Shown: piece by piece, positions 15,472-22,779 of the stretch
Layout of the letters: each line of letters begins with the position of its first letter
How positions within the stretch are numbered: position 1 is the stretch's first letter
Assembly (NCBI GenBank): GCA_035654795.1
Contig: DASRWC010000011.1
Span: forward strand, 1-64,000
Length of the DNA stretch: 64,000 nucleotides
From: JAAYLC01 sp035654795
GTDB lineage: Bacteria; Bacteroidota; Bacteroidia; Flavobacteriales; Flavobacteriaceae
Reading direction: 5' to 3'
Translations under genes and position numbers: made by a program
Notes under the pieces: model-generated
Told to the model about the DNA's origin: nothing
Databases searched by the model: none
What the model saw: only the letters and a program-made list of their open reading frames with translations

Positions 15472-17433
15472 ATGAAAAAAACCATTCATTATTTATTTTC
15501 TCTTGTTATAGTCGCCGGATTGGTGAGCTGTAATAATGGAGACAAAAAGAAACGCGGAGGCGGCGGATTAGCCACCAGTGCTGCTGAGCGCGTGTATGTA
15601 GCCCCGGGAGAGCACGATGAATTCTACGGATTTATGTCAGGAGGATTTAGTGGTCAACTGGGAGTTTACGGACTTCCATCAGGGAGATTGTTAAAAGTGC
15701 TTCCGGTATTTTCTCAAAACCCTGAAAACGGTTGGGGATATACAGAAGAAACTAAGCCAATGCTTAATACTTCTTTCGGATTTGTGCCTTGGGATGACTC
15801 TCACCACCCTGATATCTCCCAGACAAATGGTGTACTTGATGGACGATGGATTTTCATCAACGGAAACAACACCCCACGTATCGCCAGATTGAGTCTTGAA
15901 AGCTTTAGAACCGAAGAAATTATTGAGATTCCTAACTCTGCCGGTAACCACAGCTCCTCATTCATTACTGAAAATACAGAATATGTGGTAGCCGGTACTC
16001 GTTTCTCTGTTCCCGTTCCTCAGAAAGATATGTCTATTAAAGAGTATAAAGGAAACTTTAAAGGAGCTCTTACCTTTATCGCGGTTGACCAAGAAACCGG
16101 AAGAATGAATATTAAATTCCAGCTAATGATGCCCGGATTTAACTATGACCTTTCTCACCCCGGACGCGACAAGAGCCACGGCTGGTTCTTCTTTACAACC
16201 TATAACACTGAGGAAGCTCATACACTTCTTGAAGTAAACGCTTCTCAAAACGATAAAGACTATATCGCAGCTGTTAACTGGAAGAAAATTGAAGAGTACG
16301 TGAACAACGGTGGAGGAACAAAAACCAAAACCCGTTATGCACATAACGTAATGGATGCAAGTACCCATATGGCTACTTCTACAATTAAAGAAGAAGTTTT
16401 ACAAGTAGATCCGCTTGAAGTACCGGGAGCTGTATATTTCCTTCCAACTCCAAAGTCACCACACGGTTGTGACGTGGACCCAACAGGAGAATATATTATA
16501 GGAAACGGAAAACTTTCTGCTGACTTGACTGTTCACAGCTTCAGCAAAATGATTGATGCTATTGAAAACAAGAAGTTTGATGGAGAAGCCTACGGAATTC
16601 CAATTCTAAAGTTTGACGAGATTGTTGCAGGTGTTGTAAAACAACCCGGTCTTGGTCCACTCCACACAGAGTTTGATGACAAAGGAAACGCTTATACCAC
16701 TTTCTTTATCTCTTCTGAAGTTGTAAAATGGAAAGTTGGAAGCTGGGAAGTATTAGACCGTCAGCCTGTTTATTACTCAGTAGGTCACGGAATGATTCCG
16801 GGAGGAAACTCACGCAAGCCATTCGGAAAATATTTTGTAGCGCTTAACAAGATTACAAAAGACAGATATTTGCCTACAGGACCTGAGTTAACCCAGTCTG
16901 CGCAGTTATTTGACATTAGCGGAGAGAAAATGGAGTTACTGTTAGATTTCCCAACTATTGGAGAGCCTCACTACGCAGCCGGTATCCCTGCTGAACTTGT
17001 AGCACCAAAATCCAGACAGATTTATAGACTTAATGAGAATAAACACCCATATGCAACATTGTCTGATGCTGATGCACGCGTTGAGAGAAAAGGAAATGAA
17101 GTTCATGTCTATATGGGAATGATTCGAAGCCACTTTAATCCGGATAATATTGAAGGAATTAAAGTAGGAGATAAAGTTTACTTCCACGTGACAAACCACG
17201 AGCAAGACTTTGACGTACCTCACGGATTTGCAGTAATTGGAGCCAACAATGCCGAGATGCTGATTATGCCGGGTGCTACTGAAACATTGTTGTGGGAACC
17301 AAAAGAAGTTGGGGTATGGCCATTCTATTGTACCGATTTCTGTTCTGCGCTTCACCAGGAAATGCAAGGATATATTCGAGTGAGCCCTGCAGATTCTAAC
17401 ATCCAGTTATCTTGGAGCTTAGGAGAAGATTAG
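15472..17433 (+). CDS. nosZ: Nitrous oxide reductase, clade II, lipoprotein form
   Basis: 653 residues. Reduces N2O to N2 in the periplasm using a CuZ cluster (N-terminal beta-propeller) and a CuA electron-entry site (C-terminal cupredoxin). The leader has no twin-arginine motif but a Sec lipoprotein signal with Cys 20 (G-L-V-S-C), marking the clade II enzyme. The propeller shows D-D-S-H-H-P-D near residue 106 and P-H-G-C-D-V-D-P near 330. CuA ligands: His 584 (D-V-P-H-G-F), Cys 620 and Cys 624 (Y-C-T-D-F-C), His 628 and Met 631. All visible ligands are intact, so it should be active. Confidence 0.97.
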   Translation: MKKTIHYLFSLVIVAGLVSCNNGDKKKRGGGGLATSAAERVYVAPGEHDEFYGFMSGGFSGQLGVYGLPSGRLLKVLPVFSQNPENGWGYTEETKPMLNTSFGFVPWDDSHHPDISQTNGVLDGRWIFINGNNTPRIARLSLESFRTEEIIEIPNSAGNHSSSFITENTEYVVAGTRFSVPVPQKDMSIKEYKGNFKGALTFIAVDQETGRMNIKFQLMMPGFNYDLSHPGRDKSHGWFFFTTYNTEEAHTLLEVNASQNDKDYIAAVNWKKIEEYVNNGGGTKTKTRYAHNVMDASTHMATSTIKEEVLQVDPLEVPGAVYFLPTPKSPHGCDVDPTGEYIIGNGKLSADLTVHSFSKMIDAIENKKFDGEAYGIPILKFDEIVAGVVKQPGLGPLHTEFDDKGNAYTTFFISSEVVKWKVGSWEVLDRQPVYYSVGHGMIPGGNSRKPFGKYFVALNKITKDRYLPTGPELTQSAQLFDISGEKMELLLDFPTIGEPHYAAGIPAELVAPKSRQIYRLNENKHPYATLSDADARVERKGNEVHVYMGMIRSHFNPDNIEGIKVGDKVYFHVTNHEQDFDVPHGFAVIGANNAEMLIMPGATETLLWEPKEVGVWPFYCTDFCSALHQEMQGYIRVSPADSNIQLSWSLGED

Positions 17434-17452
17434 TAAGTTAGTTTTTGGTTGT

Positions 17453-17520
17453 GAAAATACTAGATTGGTGATTGGTAGTATTTTCATTGAAGGCGGAGGT
17501 TGGTTGATTTCCTCCGCCTT
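17453..17520 (+). other. Two tandem hairpins after nosZ
   Basis: Stem 1: GAAAATACTA (17453-17462) with TAGTATTTTC (17476-17485). Stem 2: AAGGCGGAGG (17490-17499) with CCTCCGCCTT (17511-17520). Both are perfect 10-bp stems. No T-tract follows stem 2 (CTAAAACC), so they look more like mRNA-stabilising or attenuating structures than a full terminator. Confidence 0.6.
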
Positions 17521-17628
17521 CTAAAACCAAAAAAAATAAAAAAAACGACCATAATATTTAAAGCTCTACAACCTAAACCTTAGTAATTAATTGCGCCGAA
17601 GTATTTGCTTCGACCACAAAACACTGAT

Positions 17629-18264
17629 ATGAAAAAAGCAGGATTATTAATGATTGTGGGATCCCTTCTTCTATTGGGATTATTCAAATTTCCATTATGG
17701 AACATTATGCTAGGTGCACCGCAATATCCGGATCCTCTGGGAATGGACATTTATATAGAAGGTATTAAAGGAGTAAAAGAATTTGATATTCAAAACATCG
17801 ACGGTTTAAATCACTATATCGGGATGAAAACAATCCCCAAAAACCACGAGATGTGGGAGTTTTCCGTGTTCCCGAAGGTAATCATGGGAATGGTAGCTCT
17901 AGGTGTAATTATCGGAATCCTTGGATTCATCGGAAAGGTAAGCTATAAATGGTTTCTAGGATGGTTTATTTTAATGTCTGTTTTAGGCATTCTAGGAATG
18001 TATGATTTTAATGCGTGGTTAACTGATTATGGATCCAATTTAGATCCTCACGCAATTATGAGTTATACAAAACCTGACGGAACCCCTATGACTTACAAAC
18101 CACCTCTTATCGGTTATCAGAAAATGCTCAATTTTGATGTGGATTCATGGCCTGCTTTAGGAGGATATTTAATGATGGCAGGGATGGCTTTGGTTTTTTT
18201 ATCTTATTTTGTAGGAAAATCAGAGTACAAGAAGAAAGAAAAATTTAAACCCGCAATGGCATGA
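17629..18264 (+). CDS. Four-helix membrane protein of the nos locus (NosB-like position)
   Basis: 211 residues from ATG 17629; the in-frame start at 17605 has no merit. Four membrane segments are visible: near the N-terminus (about 3-25), a V-I-M-G-M-V-A-L-G-V-I-I-G stretch, a W-F-L-G-W-F-I-L segment, and G-G-Y-L-M-M-A-G-M-A-L near the end. A periplasmic loop with D-P-L-G-M-D and H-Y-I-G-M-K follows helix 1. Clade II nos clusters often carry a membrane protein (nosB in Wolinella) just after nosZ; homology to it is unproven. Its stop overlaps nosL by 4 bp. Confidence 0.7.
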   Translation: MKKAGLLMIVGSLLLLGLFKFPLWNIMLGAPQYPDPLGMDIYIEGIKGVKEFDIQNIDGLNHYIGMKTIPKNHEMWEFSVFPKVIMGMVALGVIIGILGFIGKVSYKWFLGWFILMSVLGILGMYDFNAWLTDYGSNLDPHAIMSYTKPDGTPMTYKPPLIGYQKMLNFDVDSWPALGGYLMMAGMALVFLSYFVGKSEYKKKEKFKPAMA

Positions 18265-18701
18265 CCCGACTTTCAGTTTTTTTAATCGGAATAACTACTT
18301 TGCTTCTCACTGCTTGTGAAGTAGCACCGGAAAAAATAGAGTATGGAACAGATGCTTGCAGTTATTGTGACATGACAATAGTTGATCCAAAACACGCTTC
18401 ACAAGTGGTCACTAAAAAAGGAAAAAATTATAAATATGATGCCGTGGAATGTATGGTTCATCATCTTCAGGATGCTTTGGCTGATCAGCCCATAGCTCTA
18501 ACTCTCGTTGCCGATTTTGATAATCCCGGAGAATTGACAGATGCAGCCAAAGCCGGGTATTTGGTCAGTGAGGAGATAAAAAGCCCAATGGGGGCAAATC
18601 TGGCATCTTTTAAAAACGAGGAAAAAGCAAAAGCTGCTCAGCAGCTGTACAATGGAAAAACTTATTCCTGGAGCACCATCCGGGAACATTTAAAGCTCTA
18701 A
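18261..18701 (+). CDS. nosL: NosL copper chaperone lipoprotein
   Basis: 146 residues. Lipobox L-L-T-A-C, Cys 19. The NosL signature follows: D-A-C-S-Y-C-D-M-T-I at 31-40, where C33-x-x-C36-x-M38 supply copper ligands, and later Y-D-A-V-E-C-M-V-H-H. NosL is an outer-face lipoprotein that delivers Cu(I) for assembly of the NosZ CuZ centre, with NosDFY. It starts in an ATGA overlap with the four-helix membrane protein. Confidence 0.93.
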   Translation: MTRLSVFLIGITTLLLTACEVAPEKIEYGTDACSYCDMTIVDPKHASQVVTKKGKNYKYDAVECMVHHLQDALADQPIALTLVADFDNPGELTDAAKAGYLVSEEIKSPMGANLASFKNEEKAKAAQQLYNGKTYSWSTIREHLKL

Positions 18702-18739
18702 ATCAACCAAAAAAAGAGCCAATCACAAAAAAAAAATAA

Positions 18740-19993
18740 ATGGACCTAAATCATTTTGCTTTTATCCTTTTCCTGATAATCGGAGGAAATGGCGGATTTG
18801 CAAAAACGATTACAGTTTGTTCTTCTTGCGAAGTCAAGACCATAAAACAAGCTCTTGAATTGGCTTCTGACGGCGACACGATCCTCGTGAAGCCCGGAAT
18901 ATATAAAGAAGCGAATATCAAAATCAACAAATCCATTTCACTCATAGGAGAAGGAAAGCCCACCATAGACGGAGAAGAAAAGGGAGAAATAATAACCATA
19001 GGAGCTCCCCATGTAACTGTTGACGGATTTCTTATTAAAAACGTAGGAAACAGTTTCACTAAAGATTATGCAGCCGTACGCATTGCAAACACCTCCGGAT
19101 TTACCATCCAAAATTTAGAACTAAACAATCTATATTTCGGAATTTATCTTCAAAAAGCTGAAGATGGTAAGGTTCTGAACAACATTATCAAAGGTGACGC
19201 ACAAAGCGAATTCAATTCCGGAAATGGGATTCATCTTTGGAAATCGTCTAAAGTAGAGATTGCAGGAAATGATGTGCAGCGCGTGAGAGATGGGATCTAT
19301 CTAGAGTTTTCAGATCAAGTTCACATTAGCAACAACACGAGTAAGTATAATGTAAGGTACGGATTGCACTTTATGTTTAGCAATAACAATTATGCTCGTG
19401 ACAATTATTTCGAGACTAATGGGGCCGGTATTGCGCTTATGTTTTCTCGAGACATGGAATTGACAGGAAATGTCATTAGAAAAAATTGGGGAACAGCTGC
19501 TTATGGTGTACTTCTTAAAGAAATAAATAATGCCGTAATAGCCTACAATACTTTTGAACTGAACACAGTGGCCGTTACCGTTGATGTTAGTACCAACATT
19601 GATTATTTTCATAATGATTTTATAAGCAACGGATACGGACTTCGCATTCGAGGTGCTTCTTATAACTCGAAAATCAATAACAACAATTTTCTTTATAACT
19701 CCTTTGATTTAGCATATAACGGTAAGCTTAATGGCAATAATTTTGACGGAAATTACTGGAGTGGATACACCGGATATGACCTTGACAGAAATGGTATTGG
19801 AGATGTACCTTATAGGCCGGTGAAGCTTTTTTCTTATGTAGTCAATAGATCCTCACAGGCAATTATCTTGATGAGAAGCCTGTTTATTGACATTATCGAT
19901 TTTTCTGAAAAGGTCTCACCAATTTTTACACCGGACAATTTGTTCGATGAAAAACCTAAAATGAAAAAAATCAACCATGATCGAAATAAATAA
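18740..19993 (+). CDS. nosD: NosD, periplasmic beta-helix accessory protein
   Basis: 417 residues. Short signal peptide ending F-A-K, then T-I-K-Q-A-L-E-L-A-S-D-G-D-T-I-L-V-K-P-G-I-Y, the classical start of NosD/CASH parallel beta-helix proteins. Repeats of the N-x-I or N-N-x-I type continue to about residue 330. A C-terminal segment (from R-P-V-K-L-F) follows the helix. NosD works with NosF and NosY in copper or sulfur delivery to NosZ. Its last 17 bp overlap nosF. Confidence 0.94.
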   Translation: MDLNHFAFILFLIIGGNGGFAKTITVCSSCEVKTIKQALELASDGDTILVKPGIYKEANIKINKSISLIGEGKPTIDGEEKGEIITIGAPHVTVDGFLIKNVGNSFTKDYAAVRIANTSGFTIQNLELNNLYFGIYLQKAEDGKVLNNIIKGDAQSEFNSGNGIHLWKSSKVEIAGNDVQRVRDGIYLEFSDQVHISNNTSKYNVRYGLHFMFSNNNYARDNYFETNGAGIALMFSRDMELTGNVIRKNWGTAAYGVLLKEINNAVIAYNTFELNTVAVTVDVSTNIDYFHNDFISNGYGLRIRGASYNSKINNNNFLYNSFDLAYNGKLNGNNFDGNYWSGYTGYDLDRNGIGDVPYRPVKLFSYVVNRSSQAIILMRSLFIDIIDFSEKVSPIFTPDNLFDEKPKMKKINHDRNK

Positions 19994-20687
19994 TCTATAT
20001 AAAAAATTTGGAAAGAATGAGGTGCTTAAAGGCATTGATCTTTCAATAAAAAAGGGAGGGATTTTTGCGGTTTTAGGCCCTAACGGCTCAGGAAAAACTA
20101 CTTTAATCAAATCAATACTCGGAATGGTAATACCTAATTCCGGAGAGATTTTGGTAAATGGAGTTGCTTCAAAAAACAATTATAAATATCGAGATAAAAT
20201 TGATTATCTGCCTCAAATTGCCAATTTTCCCGAAAACCTGAAGGTAAAGGAACTCATTGCAATGATTAAAGATCTTCGGAATTCGAAGACAGATAACGAT
20301 GTAGAACTCATTGATATATTTAAGCTTGAGCCTTTCTTGGACAAGAAGCTCGTAAATTTATCCGGTGGAACCAAGCAAAAAGTTAATCTGGTCTTGACCT
20401 TTATGTTTGATAGCCCGATAATGATTCTCGATGAGCCAACTAATGGTCTGGATCCTATTTCTCATCTACGTTTAAAGGAATTGATCTTTAGAGAGAAGAC
20501 CAAGGGTAAGACCATTTTGGTTACTTCTCATATTCTAAATTTTGTAGAAGAGATTGCCGATGAGATTGTCTTCCTGTTGGAAGGGAAAATTTATTTTAAA
20601 GGAAGTACGTCCGAGCTTAAATCTCAGACAGGTCAGCCCGATTTTGAACACGCAATAGCCTCAATTTTATCCTCATCCTATGCTTAA
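19977..20687 (+). CDS. nosF: NosF, ABC transporter ATPase
   Basis: 236 residues. Walker A G-P-N-G-S-G-K-T-T at 34-42, signature L-S-G-G-T at 128-132, Walker B I-M-I-L-D-E at 148-153 followed by P-T-N-G-L-D-P, and the switch His in V-T-S-H. Powers the NosDFY assembly machinery at the inner membrane. Overlaps nosD by 17 bp and nosY by 8 bp, a tightly coupled set. Confidence 0.95.
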   Translation: MIEINNLYKKFGKNEVLKGIDLSIKKGGIFAVLGPNGSGKTTLIKSILGMVIPNSGEILVNGVASKNNYKYRDKIDYLPQIANFPENLKVKELIAMIKDLRNSKTDNDVELIDIFKLEPFLDKKLVNLSGGTKQKVNLVLTFMFDSPIMILDEPTNGLDPISHLRLKELIFREKTKGKTILVTSHILNFVEEIADEIVFLLEGKIYFKGSTSELKSQTGQPDFEHAIASILSSSYA

Positions 20688-21462
20688 GATATTAAAATAT
20701 AGTTTCTTCGATTTAATGCGAAGCCGTTGGAGCTACGTATATTTCCTGTTCTACTTGTTATTGGGCATTGTTTTACTTTTTCTTAATGACGATTTACCCA
20801 AAGCAGTAATTACTTTGATGAACGTTATCATCATTCTTGTTCCTCTGATCGGGACCATTTTTGGAGTGATGTATTATTACAACTCGAGAGAATTTACAGA
20901 ATTACTTTTAGCACAGCCCGTGAAACGAAGTTCTATCTTCCTGGGTCAATATTTTGGAGTGGCTACCTCACTGGCTATGAGTTTAATTATCGGATTGGGA
21001 GTCCCCTTTGTTTTTTACGGAATTTTTTACAGTGATGCTATCTGGGACTTTGTCCTTTTATTGGTTACCGGAGGATTTCTCACCTTCATTTTCACGGCTC
21101 TGGCTTTCGTAATTGCTTTAGCCAACGAAAATCGAATTAAAGGATTTGGTTATGCCATACTTGTATGGTTATTATTGGCGGTGATCTATGATGGATTGTT
21201 CCTGATGTCGTTATTGTATTTTGAGGATTATCCTTTGGATAAGTTTTCTTTGATTGCCACCATGTTCAATCCTGTGGACCTTTCCCGCGTGCTGATTCTG
21301 TTAAAATTGGATATTTCGGCACTTCTAGGATATACCGGAGCAGTTTTTCATAAATTCTTCGGAACAAATTTAGGATTGATTCTGTCTGTGACCATGCTTA
21401 CCTTATGGGTAGCAATTCCAACCTTTTTTATCTGGAGAATCTCAAAAAAGAAAGATTTTTAA
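20680..21462 (+). CDS. nosY: NosY, ABC transporter permease
   Basis: 260 residues with six predicted membrane segments, from M-L-K-I-L-K-Y-S-F-F-D-L to a final segment with L-W-V-A-I-P-T-F-F-I-W. The segment Y-Y-N-S-R-E-F-T-E-L-L-L-A-Q-P is the coupling helix region typical of ABC-2/NosY permeases. Partner of NosF and NosD in NosZ maturation. Last gene of the nos operon. Confidence 0.93.
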   Translation: MLKILKYSFFDLMRSRWSYVYFLFYLLLGIVLLFLNDDLPKAVITLMNVIIILVPLIGTIFGVMYYYNSREFTELLLAQPVKRSSIFLGQYFGVATSLAMSLIIGLGVPFVFYGIFYSDAIWDFVLLLVTGGFLTFIFTALAFVIALANENRIKGFGYAILVWLLLAVIYDGLFLMSLLYFEDYPLDKFSLIATMFNPVDLSRVLILLKLDISALLGYTGAVFHKFFGTNLGLILSVTMLTLWVAIPTFFIWRISKKKDF

Positions 21463-21510
21463 AACAGGATGTTTTAGCAAGAACATCTCTCCATATTAGA
21501 ACAAAATAAA

Positions 21511-21544
21511 AGAAGGCCGGTAGATTATTTCTATTCAGCCTTCT
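21511..21544. terminator. Weak hairpin after nosY
   Basis: AGAAGGC and GCCTTCT form a 7-bp stem with a partly pairing TAGA/TCTA interior. It lies in the 178-bp region between convergent nosY and the M23 gene. No clear T-tract follows on the plus strand; on the minus strand TTTTATTTTGTTC follows. Confidence 0.4.
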
Positions 21545-21640
21545 GCATATTTAGGTATTCCTGTATTTGTTTAGTCAATTTTATTTAACAGGGCTTCAGC
21601 CAAAGACCTCTAACAAATTCAGGAAGTCTCGTTTTTATTT

Positions 21641-22618
21641 TTAATCCATGGACTGGTTTTCTTGTTGTGATTGGATTAACATAGCTGCATATTCCTCGGC
21701 GCTCAAACTTCCATAATAAAAATCCATCGGGTTCATTCGCATATCGTCTTTAAAAACCTCATAGTGCAGGTGCGGACCACTGCTGCGCCCGGTACTTCCT
21801 ACGAATCCGATAATATCCCCTCTTTTTACCTTTTGTCCTACTTTCACATTATACTTATACAAATGCCCGTAAAGGCTTTGATATCCATAACCGTGATCAA
21901 TGATCACGTGGTTTCCGTATCCTGAAGCCTTGTTGTCGGCGCGCACCACTTTTCCTTCTCCTGTGGCATAAATCGGAGTTCCACGCGGGGCGCTAAAATC
22001 CATTCCGTAGTGAAACTTCTTGGCTTTAGTGAACGGGTCTGCTCGGTATCCATATCCGGAGGCCATGCGGTTCATGTCTTCATTTTTAATAGGTTGAATG
22101 GCAGGGATTGCCGCTAGAAGTTTTTCTTTGTTTGCAGCTAATTCTGTGATTTCGTCAAGAGATTTGGATTGGACCACAATCTGTTTTGTAAGGATGTCAA
22201 TGTTTTTAGCGATGTTTATTATAAGTTTTGAATTATCAAATCCTTCCAGCTCTTGATATCGGTTTACTCCCCCAAATCCAGCTTTTCTTTGTTCTTCCGG
22301 AATGGGGTTTGTCTCAAAATAAGTGCGGTACAAGGTATTATCGCGTTCTTCTAATTCTGATAAAACAATCTGCGCTTGATTCACCTTTTTGCTCAATAAT
22401 TCAAATTGGAGCTGCATATTGTCCAATTCCCTTTGCAAGGCCAATTCTTTTGGTGTGCGTACCATTGGAAGGTTGAGGTAAATGATCAGCAGTAAAAAAC
22501 CGCTGAGCAGCATTCCTAAAACAGTAAAGATCACAATGCGGGTGCGCCGGCCTTTCTTTCTTTCTATTTTTCGATAGGATAGGGTGTCACTATCGTAATA
22601 ATATTTAACCTTAGACAT
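21641..22618 (-). CDS. M23 family metallopeptidase (LytM domain), membrane anchored
   Basis: 325 residues from ATG 22618; an in-frame start at 22648 adds a poor leader. A basic N-terminus, one membrane helix (about 29-49), a coiled coil (E-L-A-L-Q-R-E-L-D-N-M-Q and on), then a LytM domain: G-Y-R-x-D-P-F, K-F-H-Y-G-M-D-F-S-A-P-R-G-T-P, Y-G-N-H-V-I-I-D-H and G-P-H-L-H-Y-E-V. The His/Asp zinc ligands (H-x-G-M-D and H-L-H) are present. It cuts or regulates cutting of peptidoglycan cross-links in the periplasm. Confidence 0.93.
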   Translation of the reverse strand: MSKVKYYYDSDTLSYRKIERKKGRRTRIVIFTVLGMLLSGFLLLIIYLNLPMVRTPKELALQRELDNMQLQFELLSKKVNQAQIVLSELEERDNTLYRTYFETNPIPEEQRKAGFGGVNRYQELEGFDNSKLIINIAKNIDILTKQIVVQSKSLDEITELAANKEKLLAAIPAIQPIKNEDMNRMASGYGYRADPFTKAKKFHYGMDFSAPRGTPIYATGEGKVVRADNKASGYGNHVIIDHGYGYQSLYGHLYKYNVKVGQKVKRGDIIGFVGSTGRSSGPHLHYEVFKDDMRMNPMDFYYGSLSAEEYAAMLIQSQQENQSMD

Positions 22619-22632
22619 GCGTTGAAATTTGC

Positions 22633-22684
22633 TATTTTTGCACCGCAAATCGGTGCGAAAAAAGGTAACGGACTTACAAATATA
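22633..22684. promoter_or_regulatory. Divergent promoter elements between M23 gene and alaS
   Basis: On the minus strand TATATTTG (plus 22677-22684) matches TAnnTTTG about 60 bp before the M23 start. On the plus strand TATTTTTG at 22633-22640 also matches and would give alaS a leader of about 130 nt. A GCACCG/CGGTGC hairpin (22640-22656) lies between them. Confidence 0.4.
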
Positions 22685-22779
22685 AAAATTGTTCCAAACG
22701 AACCTTCCCGATTGGTTTTTAATAAAAGTTTAAAATTTCGATTTCTCGGGGATTCACCCCATTTAATTTTAGTTAGCAT

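Noticed and set aside
17581..17604. Second promoter before the four-helix nos protein (ATTGCGCCG resembling the 9673 region)
   Set aside because: The sequence shares TTGCGCCGAAG with the 9696 promoter but has no TAnnTTTG element and no palindrome at the right distance.
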